45,707 nt of DNA. Source: Streptomyces candidus (GTDB lineage: Bacteria > Actinomycetota > Actinomycetes > Streptomycetales > Streptomycetaceae). A program made the position numbers and the translations under genes. Numbering within the stretch: position 1 is the stretch's first letter; every line of letters starts with the position of its first letter. Below, one piece after another: positions 1 to 8,083 of this stretch. The DNA is taken from assembly GCF_014207445.1 (NCBI RefSeq), contig NZ_JACHEM010000028.1, positions 1 to 45,707 on the forward strand. Direction: 5' to 3'. The notes below the pieces were generated by a model. That model saw only the letters and a list, made by a program, of their open reading frames with translations. It ran no database searches and was not told where the DNA came from.

Positions 1-385
1 CCCGCGGAGCGGGTGCCTACGGGCTGCGCCCGTAGCAGCGAACCCGGGCGCTGCGCGCCCGGGTTGCTCACGCTCCGCGTGAGCGGGAGGCGGCTCGCTG
101 CGCTCCCCGCCCTGCGGTACGCGCTGCGCACGTACCGCCAACTGGAGTGTGGGGGGCCCGCGTTGCGGGCCTGGGGCAGCCTTCGGCTGCCCTGGTGGCC
201 TGCGCTGCGCTCCAGCCACCGGGGCACGCTCCGTGTGCCTGGGTGTGCCACGCTCCGCGCGGCCCACCTACGGGCCTACGGCCCGAGCGGCAGCGGTGGG
301 GTGTTGTACGAGAGCGCAACGAGTGCTCGGGGGTGTGTGCCGGCTGTGCCTCCACCCCCTGGGTCAGCGGGCCCAGGGGGGAGTT
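1..385. repeat. Telomere of a linear replicon (terminal palindrome array)
   Basis: The window opens with CCCGCGGAGCGGG (stem 1-5/9-13, loop GGA), the form of palindrome I in archetypal Streptomyces telomeres. Near-contiguous hairpins with 3-nt loops follow: 17-24/28-35 (loop TGC), 41-51/55-65 (TGC), 66-73/77-84 (TCC), 114-121/131-138 (inner TGC loop, one C-A mismatch), 155-161/165-171 (GTT), 174-181/185-192 (TTC), 194-199/215-220 (longer loop), 271-276/280-285 (TAC) and 355-363/372-380. Known biology: such arrays fold in the 3' overhang left by replication and are patched by terminal proteins (Tpg/Tap). Inference: base 1 is at, or within a few bases of, the true DNA end. Palindrome II onward differs from the archetype I remember, so this may be a variant telomere. 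Confidence 0.9.
355..380 (-). terminator. Innermost telomeric hairpin, possible terminator for the membrane-protein gene
   Basis: A 9-bp perfect inverted repeat (CCCCCTGGG at 355-363, CCCAGGGGG at 372-380) lies 3 bases beyond the TAA stop of the leftward gene at 384. It could be both the last element of the telomere array and a transcription stop keeping RNA polymerase out of the telomere. There is no U-tract, which is usual for actinomycete terminators. Confidence 0.5.
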
Positions 386-677
386 AGGCGTGTACGCGGC
401 CGGAGGTGACAGCCCGCCGGGGTGCGCCATGGTGTGCCGGCCTGCGTGACGGGGCCCTCTGGAGGCGGTGCAGCCACCAGGAGGTAACGGTGAGCAGACC
501 GGTGAAGACCACCACCAGGAACAGAGAGACCCACATCTGGCGGCTCCCGGGGTGGGACCATCCCGTCCAGAGCGTGATGGCCGCCCACAGCAGGGCTCCT
601 GCCAGGTAAAAACCACGGGTCCGGCGCAGCTGCCGTACGGCCCGCACGGACAGAGAATGTTCGGTCTTCGGTGCCAT
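384..677 (-). CDS. Small two-helix membrane protein, unknown function
   Basis: The 97-residue product has a basic N-terminus, a hydrophobic segment at about residues 22-38, a short turn rich in W, H and P, a second hydrophobic segment at about 48-68, and a basic C-terminal tail. That is a two-pass inner-membrane protein. I do not recognise a family. The start is ATG at 677 with only a weak G-rich sequence upstream. It is the gene nearest the telomere and points toward it, ending just before the last telomeric palindrome. Support is the clean membrane topology and position rather than homology, so the call is moderate. Confidence 0.5.
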   Translation of the reverse strand: MAPKTEHSLSVRAVRQLRRTRGFYLAGALLWAAITLWTGWSHPGSRQMWVSLFLVVVFTGLLTVTSWWLHRLQRAPSRRPAHHGAPRRAVTSGRVHA

Positions 678-807
678 GCCCGCCCGTCTACCCGCGATCT
701 GCTGCCTCTACCGGGCGTAGGGGCGGGTCTGCCGGCCCCGGCTGCTAAGGGGCGGTGGGGGTGGGACCGGCAGACGCACCTCACGGCCCGGTTTCTTTTC
801 GTTCCGG

Positions 808-1002
808 TCAGGGGTGCTGCCGCTGCCCGCTGTCTCCCTCGAAGACCCTCCGTGCTGCCACACCCTGGTCCTCGACCAGCCCCGCATCGTCCGGCAGGCC
901 CAGGACACTGCCGCAGTACTCACACAGCCTCCCGTCCTCGGCCGGTGTCCCGCACGCCTTGCAGAACCGGTTGCCCCGGGGGTCTTCAGCCTTCTCGTTC
1001 AT
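808..1002 (-). CDS. Small zinc-ribbon protein
   Basis: The 64-residue protein carries two CxxC knuckles, CKAC near residue 14 and CEYC near residue 27, separated by a short loop containing EDGRLC. This is the pattern of a zinc ribbon. The acidic second half has no recognisable domain. The ATG at 1002 has GGAG six bases upstream, which decides the start. It is divergent from the helicase gene and shares a 287-bp intergenic region with it. The function is unknown; small zinc ribbons often mediate nucleic-acid or protein contacts, but nothing here shows a partner. Confidence 0.6.
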   Translation of the reverse strand: MNEKAEDPRGNRFCKACGTPAEDGRLCEYCGSVLGLPDDAGLVEDQGVAARRVFEGDSGQRQHP

Positions 1003-1289
1003 GACGTCTCCGACACGGTGGGGAGGAGTATCCGTAACCCGCGTACCCGCGGCGTGCGTGTCGAGTCATGAACTCGCTGCTTCATTTTTTAATTCAGATA
1101 GACTCTGGAGCGAGGCGGCCCCAAGGGTTCGAGCGACAGGCATCTCGGATCGGACCGGTGATCTGTCCAAGGGCAGGAATGCGGGGCCCGGGCTGCCCTG
1201 TAGTCGTCGAGGTGACGTCTGCGTACGCATTCCGCGCTTCCTGGTCGAGTGCGGGTGCTCTCGCGGTCGTAGGAGAAGGCGGATCAGAT
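1003..1289. promoter_or_regulatory. Divergent intergenic region between zinc-ribbon and helicase genes
   Basis: This 287-bp stretch separates two divergent genes and should hold both promoters. It contains a conspicuous AT-rich patch around 1079-1104 in otherwise GC-rich DNA, and a perfect 5-bp inverted repeat CGAGT/ACTCG at 1062-1066/1072-1076 that could be an operator. I cannot place -35/-10 elements with confidence. Confidence 0.3.
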
Positions 1290-3959
1290 ATGGCAGTCAG
1301 AGAACTACGGGCCCACCAGCGAGAAGCCGTGGACGCCGTGCTGCGTGCCCTCGAACTACCTGCACACTCGCTTGTGCCCGAACGGGGGCTCCGGACCCAG
1401 GTCATCATGGCGACCGGGTCCGGGAAAAGCCTCGTCGCCGTCCGCAGCGCCGAAGAGCTCCACGCCGGCCGTGTGCTGGTCCTCGTGCCCTCGCTGGACC
1501 TGCTGGCACAGACCGAGACCGCGTGGCGGGAGGGAGGCCGCCGGGGGCCGATGATCGGGGTGTCCTCCCTGCGGGGTGAAGAGGCGTCCTTCCCCAACAC
1601 CACGGACGTGGACGAGCTGGTGGAGTGGACGCGCGGCTTGGACAAGGTGACCGTGTACGCCACCTACGCAAGCCTCGGACTCGGCACACTGGAACGGGCA
1701 CACGCCCGGGGCCTTCCGGGGTGGGACCTGATCGTCGTGGACGAAGCCCACAGGGTGTCGGGCCGGATCGGCAAGCCGTGGGCGGTCGTCCACGACAACC
1801 AGAAGATCCCCTCCCTGCGCCGCCTCTACATGACAGCCACCCCCCGGCTCTGGCAGCTCGGAGACGAGGAAAGCCAGACGGGCGCACCCGGTGAGCTGGT
1901 CGCAAGCATGGATGACGACCTCGAGGGCCCCTTTGGCAGCAGGGCGTTCACTTTGACGCTCTCGGAAGCCATCGACCGGGGAATCTGTGCCCCCTACCAG
2001 GTCGTATGCGTCGACGTCACCGACATCGCCCTCCAGGCCGCGCAGCTCCTCGGTGCCGAAGGCCGCTCCACAGAGGTCCGCGGGGCACGGCTCGCCGCCC
2101 TGCAGACCGCCCTGGTGAAGGCCTCCTCGGAGGAGAACTTCCGGCGCACGCTCGTCTTCCACCACGTCGTCAAGGAAGCCGAAGCCTTCGCGGCCGGCCT
2201 CACCGACGTCGCCGCGAAACTGCACGCGAATGATCCCGAGCTGTACCCCAAGACGATCTGGGCCAACTGGCTGTGCGGGGACCACAAGCCGCTCCACCGT
2301 CGGCGTCTGCTGCGCGAGTTCGCGGCCGGGATCGCCACGGACGGCACCGTCGTGGAGAAGTGCTACCTGAGTTCAGTGAAGGTGTTGGGCGAGGGCGTAG
2401 ACACCAAAAACTGTGACTCCGTGTACTGGGCGGACGTACGCGGCTCGATGCCCGACCTGGTCCAAGCGGTCGGCCGGGCGCTGCGGATGCAGCCGGGCGA
2501 GGGCAAGATGGCCAGCCTGGTCGTCCCGGTGCTGCTCGGGCCCGGCGAGACGGCCGACAACATGCTCACGTCCCGGGCGTTCGGCGGGTTGGCCAGGCTG
2601 CTGGAGGCGCTGCGGGCGCACGACGCCCGCGTAGTGGAGGCTCTGGCGCAGCAGCAGGCACCGAGCCACGTGCGGGGCGTACAGAGCCGTTCATGGAGCC
2701 AGGAGGACGACACCGCAGGGGGCAGCCGTACCGGCCCGGGTCTGTCCGTACCGGCCCGGGAACTGCTGAAGTTCTCCACGCCCCGCGACCCGGCCGCACT
2801 CGCCGCGTTCATCAACCTGCGCGTCCTCAACCCCGAGCACGAGCACTGGCGGCGCGGCGTGGAAGCGGCCGCCCTCTACGCCCGCGAACACGGCGACCTG
2901 AAGGTGCCATTCACGTACCGCGTGCCCGCCGCCGACGACCAGGAGGCGAAAGACACGGGGTGGCCGGCCTCGCTCGCCGGGTTCCCGCTGGGACAGTGGA
3001 CCGCCGACGCGCGCCGGCTCTACGCCCGCGGTGAGATGGACGAGGACCGCGTCGAGCAGCTGGAGAAGCTCGGCATGATCTGGTCCCACTACGACGTCGC
3101 GTGGGAGGAAGGCCTGTCCGCCGCCCGCGGGTGGGCCGCCGAACACGGGCACCTCCTGGCCCCGCTGGACGCCACCTTCCAAGGCGCGAAGGTGGGCATC
3201 TGGCTGAAGAACGCGCGGGCCGCAGCAAGGAAAGCTGCGGAGATCGAGCAGCGGCGCGCTGAAGGGCTCCCGGTGGGATCGTCGGCCGGGGCGATGCCGG
3301 ACGAGCGGCGTGAGCAGCTGGAGGACATCGACGCGTCCTGGTGCCCGGCGTGGCCGGTGAGCTGGCAGCGCTGCTTCCACCTCGTACGGACACACCTGAA
3401 TACGGGCGCAGCGCTGCCCACCACGCCGGGTGAGATCCTGCGCCAGGGCGAAGACCTCGGACGGTGGGTGCAGACGGTGCGGCACGGATGGGAACAACTC
3501 ACCGGCGTGCAGCAATGGATGAGCGAGCAGGTCCTCGGGATCACACCCGCAAGCGAGGACGAGAAGCCGCCACGGCCCCCGTACGCAGGCCGACAAATGG
3601 GCCGCCAACCTGACCGCCGCCCGGCAGTTCTACGCCCGCGAAGGCCACCTCAACGTCCCGCGCAAGCACACGGAGACCGTACTCACCGAAGACGGCCGGA
3701 AGGACCAGCACCGCCTAGGAGCATGGATCAACAACCAACGCAGCAGAGCCGCCACACTGACCCCAGAACGAGTGGAACAACTCTCCACAATCGGCATGCG
3801 GTGGTCGTGAGCGGCACCGCTGACACCGCGCGCCGCGCGCCACAGGTCCGGACGTCTGAAACGCCACCGCTTGTCAGCGGCGTAAGCGCCCGTAGGCAGG
3901 CCGCCTGTACTCTGCGGTCCAGGCGTTTCGATCGGGCCCAGTATGAGGAACCTGGCTGA
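1290..3959 (+). CDS. Telomere-associated DEAD/DEAH helicase with helicase-associated repeats; C-terminus frameshifted
   Basis: Superfamily 2 helicase of the kind found next to Streptomyces telomeres (ttrA-like). Numbering from ATG 1290: Walker A ATGSGKS at 41-47, DEAH box in IVVDEAHRV, motif III region MTATPRLW, and motif VI AVGRALR. Several helicase-associated (HA) repeats rich in W, L and H follow, with phrases such as YAREHGDLKVP. The AGGAG at 1271 and a G-rich stretch nearer the ATG support this start; an in-frame ATG at 1068 gives an implausible leader. After the C-run at 3576-3580 the frame turns to low-complexity R/P sequence and ends at 3959. One base less there restores TQADKWAANLTAARQFY and a last HA repeat ending MRWS at TGA 3808-3810 (839 aa). 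So either a recent frameshift or a sequencing error in a homopolymer. Confidence 0.85.
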   Translation: MAVRELRAHQREAVDAVLRALELPAHSLVPERGLRTQVIMATGSGKSLVAVRSAEELHAGRVLVLVPSLDLLAQTETAWREGGRRGPMIGVSSLRGEEASFPNTTDVDELVEWTRGLDKVTVYATYASLGLGTLERAHARGLPGWDLIVVDEAHRVSGRIGKPWAVVHDNQKIPSLRRLYMTATPRLWQLGDEESQTGAPGELVASMDDDLEGPFGSRAFTLTLSEAIDRGICAPYQVVCVDVTDIALQAAQLLGAEGRSTEVRGARLAALQTALVKASSEENFRRTLVFHHVVKEAEAFAAGLTDVAAKLHANDPELYPKTIWANWLCGDHKPLHRRRLLREFAAGIATDGTVVEKCYLSSVKVLGEGVDTKNCDSVYWADVRGSMPDLVQAVGRALRMQPGEGKMASLVVPVLLGPGETADNMLTSRAFGGLARLLEALRAHDARVVEALAQQQAPSHVRGVQSRSWSQEDDTAGGSRTGPGLSVPARELLKFSTPRDPAALAAFINLRVLNPEHEHWRRGVEAAALYAREHGDLKVPFTYRVPAADDQEAKDTGWPASLAGFPLGQWTADARRLYARGEMDEDRVEQLEKLGMIWSHYDVAWEEGLSAARGWAAEHGHLLAPLDATFQGAKVGIWLKNARAAARKAAEIEQRRAEGLPVGSSAGAMPDERREQLEDIDASWCPAWPVSWQRCFHLVRTHLNTGAALPTTPGEILRQGEDLGRWVQTVRHGWEQLTGVQQWMSEQVLGITPASEDEKPPRPPYAGRQMGRQPDRRPAVLRPRRPPQRPAQAHGDRTHRRRPEGPAPPRSMDQQPTQQSRHTDPRTSGTTLHNRHAVVVSGTADTARRAPQVRTSETPPLVSGVSARRQAACTLRSRRFDRAQYEEPG

Positions 3960-3976
3960 ACTACTCGGGTGGGAGA

Positions 3977-4958
3977 ATGTTGAGTAAGCGCCGAGTTCGT
4001 GCTCAGCGGCGAATAGGCCTGGCGGTGGTTCTGTTCTCAGCGAGCGGTTGCGCAGGTTCTGACACCCGGCCTTGGGAGAGGGCATGTCCCCCGAGGCGCG
4101 TACCTACCTCCACGAGGCGCTCAGCTTCATGGAGCGAACCTCTCTCCACCGCGAAAAGATCGACTGGCCCGCGCTCAGGAGCGCGACGTTCAACCATGCG
4201 GGAAACGCCCAGACACCCGCGGAAACATATCGTGCGCTCGCCGGTGCGGTCGGTGCCTTGGGAGACGGGCACAGCTGGTTCCGCAGTCCTGCGGAGACTG
4301 AAGAGGGCCTGGGCAATACGGTGTCGGAGTTCCACGGACTGGAAGGCCGACGGCTGCCCGGTCGCATGGGGTACATCTTCCTGCCCGGCGTGCTGGGGGA
4401 CGACACGACACTGGCTGCCTACGTCGAGCAGGGACGGGTCGCGCTGGCCGTGGCCGACCGCGAGGGGGCCTGCGGGTGGCTCGTGGACCTGCGCCGCAGC
4501 AGTGGCGGAACCATGTGGCCCATGCTCACGGTGATCGCGCCGATCCTTGGTGACGGGCCGGTCGGGTCATACGTGAAGAACGACAGCAAGAAGATCTCAT
4601 GGACGATCAGCGGTCGCGCTCCCCGTCTGAACGGGCAGGGACTTCCGTGGGTGCCTCTGTCCCCCTTGTCGCGCAAGAACCCCGCAGTCGCCGTCCTCAC
4701 CAGCGGCCAGACTGCAAGCTCTGGTGAGGCAATCACGCTCGCTTTTCGGGGCGGCCTTCTACTCGTTCCTTCGGCCAGCCGACCTCCGGCGTGCCCACCA
4801 ACATCGCGATACAGCGTCTGTCCGACGGAGCGACGATCGGGGTGACCGACGCAAAGGGAGCCGACCGCACCGGAAGAACATATGACGGCCCCTCATGCCT
4901 GAGACCCCCCACTGTGCCCCCGACACCTGCGCACTCGATCACCAGTTCTCGTCGATGA
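3977..4958 (+). pseudogene. Decayed S41-family (tail-specific) serine peptidase lipoprotein
   Basis: The intact coherent stretch begins near 4084 (MSPEARTYLHEALSFME) and shows S41 landmarks: LGDGHSWF, the GWLVDLRRSSGG strand, and the nucleophile region TSGQTASSGEAITLAFRG. Just upstream, in another frame from ATG 3977, is a lipoprotein-like signal (basic start, hydrophobic core, SASGC), so the two halves are separated by a frameshift around 4066-4083. A second, one-base loss at 4747-4752 breaks the frame after FRG; the continuation (SFGQPTSGVPTNIAIQRLSD) is intact in the next frame up to TGA 4956-4958. A third shift may exist in the C-run at 4889-4892. Three lesions argue for a genuine pseudogene. 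An alternative is a cytoplasmic start at 4084 with the signal sequence coincidental. Confidence 0.7.
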
Positions 4959-5046
4959 CCCTACCAAGCACCCTGGATCTTGTCCGGCGGCACGTACAAC
5001 CGACCCGTACACGGCCGGCTGACGGGCCGTCGGCGACGGATACGGC

Positions 5047-5952
5047 TTAGCATCCCCCCGCCGAGGGCAGTCCGCGGGCCCGCAGCACCCGCCGCTGCAC
5101 AGGTCCGAAGACACCGACCTCGACAAGTACACCGACCGCCAGCACCGCCACCGCGGCCGCCAGCACCAGGCTGAGACGGCCGCTGCGCCGGCCGGCGTCG
5201 AGCATCTGTCCGAGTCCTGGGAGGGGCGAAGCCGTCATGAGTTCGGCTGTCATGAGGGCCCGCCAGCCGAACGCCCAGCCCTGTCGGAGCGCGGCCACCA
5301 CACCGGGAAGAGCGGCCGGAAGCAGGACGTGGCGCACTCCGGCGGCTCCCGTCGCCCCCATCGAGCGGCCTGCCCGTACCAGGAGCGGCGGCACCTGGTC
5401 CAGCGCGCTCAGGACTCCGGTCGCCACGGAGGGAACGGCGCCGAGAAGCACCACCATGTACACCGCGCCGCGCGAGGTGCCCAGACAGATCACGGCGATG
5501 GGCACCAGGACCGCGGCCGGCAGCGACTGGAACGCACTCAGTACGGGGGCGATGGGCACCCGCAGGAACCCGAATCGGTGGAGCAGCAGACCGAGGGGCG
5601 CACCCACCGCCGCCGATGCCGCGAATCCGGCGAGGCAGCGTCCCAGGCTGTGCAGCAGTCCGGAGCCGAGCGTCCCTGCGGACCAGGCGTCGGAGAGGTC
5701 CCGCAGCACGGCGGACGGGGCGGGCAGCACCGGCGAGAGGCCGAGCAGGTGGATCAGTTGCCAGACGCCCGCCACCAGCAGGACCGCCGAGCAGCCGGGC
5801 AAGACCCGGCCCGCGGCGCGCAGAAGCAGCTCTCCTGTGCGGCCTCTGCGGACGATCCCTTCGCGCGTCGTGCGCGGAGCGTCCGCAGTGCGGCGCGCGG
5901 TACCGGCGGGCCGTGCGCCCGACTGGCGGGCGGCACTGTCAACGGCGGGCAC
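5047..5952 (-). CDS. ABC transporter permease, SsuC/TauC (sulfonate/taurine) type
   Basis: A 301-residue integral membrane protein with about six hydrophobic segments and the permease coupling loop region (phrases RSMGATGAAGVRHVLLPAALPG then WRALMTAELM), typical of binding-protein-dependent SsuC/TauC permeases. An ATG at 6009 is available, but the GTG at 5952 has GGAGG nine bases upstream and overlaps the ATPase stop by only 14 bases, so I prefer it. It is the last gene of the long leftward operon. Next to cysC-cysD-cysN it probably imports a sulfur source for PAPS synthesis. No substrate-binding protein is encoded nearby, which leaves the substrate open; export or a shared binding protein are alternatives. 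Confidence 0.85.
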   Translation of the reverse strand: MPAVDSAARQSGARPAGTARRTADAPRTTREGIVRRGRTGELLLRAAGRVLPGCSAVLLVAGVWQLIHLLGLSPVLPAPSAVLRDLSDAWSAGTLGSGLLHSLGRCLAGFAASAAVGAPLGLLLHRFGFLRVPIAPVLSAFQSLPAAVLVPIAVICLGTSRGAVYMVVLLGAVPSVATGVLSALDQVPPLLVRAGRSMGATGAAGVRHVLLPAALPGVVAALRQGWAFGWRALMTAELMTASPLPGLGQMLDAGRRSGRLSLVLAAAVAVLAVGVLVEVGVFGPVQRRVLRARGLPSAGGC

Positions 5953-6697
5953 TGCAGTCGGCCTCCTCGCCGAGTCGGGCGGTGATCTCGTCGACAAGGC
6001 CGGCGGCATCAGGGGTGTCGGTGCCTCGTGCCGAACGGAGTCCGACGGACCATTCGGCCACGACGCGACCGGGGTCGGACGACATCAGCACGACACGGTC
6101 GGCCAGCGCCACGGCCTCCCCGACGTCGTGGGTCACGAACAGCACCGCCGTCCCCCGTTCCGCGCAGACACGGAGGAGTTCAGCGTGCAGCACCCTCCGT
6201 GTGACGGCGTCCAGCGCCGCGAATGGCTCGTCCATCAGAAGGACGTCCGTTCCCTGTGCCAGGGCGCGGGCCAGGGCGACCCGCTGACGCATGCCGCCGG
6301 AGAGCTCATGCACCCGTTGCCCGTGGCTCTCGGCGAGCCCGACCAGCGCCAGCAGGCTCCTGGCCTGCTCACGCCGGGAACCCGGGGCGATGCCGGCCAG
6401 ACGGAGCGCGAGTTCGACGTTCTTCCCCGCCGTCAGCCACGGGAACAGGGCGTGGTCCTGGAACATGACGGCCGGACGTCCGGCCGTCACACCGATCCGC
6501 CCCTCGGTAGCCGTGTCCAGACCCGCGACCAGATGAAGCAGAGTCGACTTGCCCGAACCGGAGGCACCGACGACGCACACGAACTCGCTCTTCAGCAGGC
6601 GCAGATGGACGTCCTCCAGCACGACGCGGCGGGCCGTGCCCGTCCCGTACGCCTTTGTGGCACCGCAGACCTCGATGACCGCGCTGTGTCCTGTCAT
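5939..6697 (-). CDS. ABC transporter ATP-binding protein, SsuB/TauB type
   Basis: A 252-residue nucleotide-binding subunit with all catalytic motifs: Walker A GASGSGKST at about 43-51, Q-loop MFQDHALFPWLT, signature LSGGMRQRVALARAL, Walker B VLLMDEPFAALD, and H-loop FVTHD. The spacing and the PWLT sequence after the Q-loop fit the nitrate/sulfonate/taurine branch. The ATG at 6697 sits one base after the cysN stop, so translation is probably coupled. It pairs with the permease immediately downstream. Its place at the end of the sulfate-activation genes suggests sulfonate, sulfate ester or sulfate uptake. Confidence 0.9.
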   Translation of the reverse strand: MTGHSAVIEVCGATKAYGTGTARRVVLEDVHLRLLKSEFVCVVGASGSGKSTLLHLVAGLDTATEGRIGVTAGRPAVMFQDHALFPWLTAGKNVELALRLAGIAPGSRREQARSLLALVGLAESHGQRVHELSGGMRQRVALARALAQGTDVLLMDEPFAALDAVTRRVLHAELLRVCAERGTAVLFVTHDVGEAVALADRVVLMSSDPGRVVAEWSVGLRSARGTDTPDAAGLVDEITARLGEEADCSARR

Positions 6698-6698
6698 C

Positions 6699-8081
6699 TC
6701 AGAAGTCCCAGCCCTCGTTCGTGCTGGTGCGGGGGGCTTTGGGAGTGCCGGTGGTGCGGTCGGCGAAGGCGGCGCCTACCATGCCGGCGGCGAGTGTGGT
6801 GCCGTCGGCGGGATCGATCAGCAGGAATGAGCCAGTGCGCCGGGAGCGGGCGTAGGCGTCGAGCGCGAGCGGTTCGGCGGTCCGGACCACGACGCGGCCA
6901 ACGTCGTTGGCGACGAGTTGTCCCGGTGCGGGATGCTGGGACAGGTCGTCGAGGGTAAGGCGCGAGGGGATGTCCTTGACGATCGCCTTGACGGTGCGAG
7001 CGGTGTGCTTCAGCAGCACGCGCTGGCCCACGACGAGCGGAGTGTCGGCGACATGACAGACGGTGGCCTCTACGTCCTGGGTGGTGGCGGGCACATCGCT
7101 GCTCGGCACGACGATGTCCCCGCGCGAGACGTCGATGTCGTCCTCCAGAAGAAGGGTGACCGACTGCGGTGTCCAGGCCAGGTCCACGGGCCGGCCCAGC
7201 AGGTCGATCCCGGTGATCCTGGAGGTGCAGCCGGAAGGCAGCACAGTGACCTCCTCGCCCACCTGAAAGGCGCCGGCCGCGATCTGACCGGCGTAGCCCC
7301 GGTAGTCGGGGTGCTGCGCCGTCTGCGGGCGGATCACGTACTGCACCGGAAAACGGCCATGCTCCGTGGCGCCTGTGTCCGCTCGCGGTTCACCCCCGGA
7401 CGGAGGGTGCACCGGCACGGTTTCGAGGTGTTCAAGGACGGTCGGGCCGCCGTACCAGTCCATCGTCGCGGACTGCTCCACCACATTGTCGCCAGTGAGG
7501 GCGGAGATGGGGACAGCGGCGACCTCAAGGACACCGAGCCCGGTCGCGTACGCGGTGAACTCCTCGGCGATCGCCGCGAACACCGGCTCCGCGAAGTCGA
7601 CCAGGTCCATCTTGTTCACTGCAAGGACCACGTGCGGGACCCGCAGCAGCGCGGCGAGCGCCGCGTGCCGACGGGTCTGCTCGACCACACCGTTGCGCGC
7701 GTCGACCAGGATCACCGTCAGTTCGGCCGTGGACGCGCCCGTGACCATGTTCCGCGTGTACTGGACGTGCCCCGGCGTGTCGGCGAGGATGAACCGCCGC
7801 CGCGCCGTGGCGAAGTACCGGTAGGCCACATCGATGGTGATGCCCTGTTCCCGCTCCGCCCGCAGACCGTCTGTCAGCAGCGCCAGATCCGGCGCCTGCT
7901 GACCCCGCCCGCGCGAGACGGCCGCCACGGCCTCCAACTGGTCCGCCAGAACCGACTTCGAGTCGTGCAGCAACCGCCCCACCAGGGTCGACTTCCCGTC
8001 GTCCACGGAACCTGCGGTCGCGAACCGCAGCAGAGTGGTCGCCGACGACGGGGCGACGGGCTGTTCGGTGATGCCGGTCAT
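6699..8081 (-). CDS. cysN: Sulfate adenylyltransferase large (GTPase) subunit
   Basis: CysN couples GTP hydrolysis to formation of adenosine 5'-phosphosulfate by CysD. The 460-residue product has an EF-Tu-like GTPase domain with G1 GSVDDGKST near residue 23, G3 DTPGHVQYTRNM and G4 NKMDLVD, followed by the two beta-barrel domains (PVQYVIRP onward). The start is ATG 8081, two bases after the cysD stop; the longer open frame to 8411 is antisense-like noise. It lacks the fused CysC kinase domain seen in some bacteria, in keeping with a separate cysC here. With cysD and cysC it forms a PAPS-making set inside a biosynthetic operon. Confidence 0.95.
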   Translation of the reverse strand: MTGITEQPVAPSSATTLLRFATAGSVDDGKSTLVGRLLHDSKSVLADQLEAVAAVSRGRGQQAPDLALLTDGLRAEREQGITIDVAYRYFATARRRFILADTPGHVQYTRNMVTGASTAELTVILVDARNGVVEQTRRHAALAALLRVPHVVLAVNKMDLVDFAEPVFAAIAEEFTAYATGLGVLEVAAVPISALTGDNVVEQSATMDWYGGPTVLEHLETVPVHPPSGGEPRADTGATEHGRFPVQYVIRPQTAQHPDYRGYAGQIAAGAFQVGEEVTVLPSGCTSRITGIDLLGRPVDLAWTPQSVTLLLEDDIDVSRGDIVVPSSDVPATTQDVEATVCHVADTPLVVGQRVLLKHTARTVKAIVKDIPSRLTLDDLSQHPAPGQLVANDVGRVVVRTAEPLALDAYARSRRTGSFLLIDPADGTTLAAGMVGAAFADRTTGTPKAPRTSTNEGWDF

Positions 8082-8083
8082 CT

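Noticed and set aside
13..784. Open frames across the telomere on both strands
   Set aside because: Hairpin-repeat sequence gives open frames by composition; products are repetitive and lack domains, and a telomere fits the palindromes better.
5011..5030. Short hairpin ACGGCC/GGCCGT as terminator of the long operon
   Set aside because: Only a 6-bp stem with an 8-base loop, common by chance at this GC content.
5237..6958. A 573-codon rightward open frame
   Set aside because: It is antisense to the ABC permease, ATPase and cysN genes, and its product is arginine/serine-rich low-complexity sequence typical of the shadow frame in high-GC DNA.
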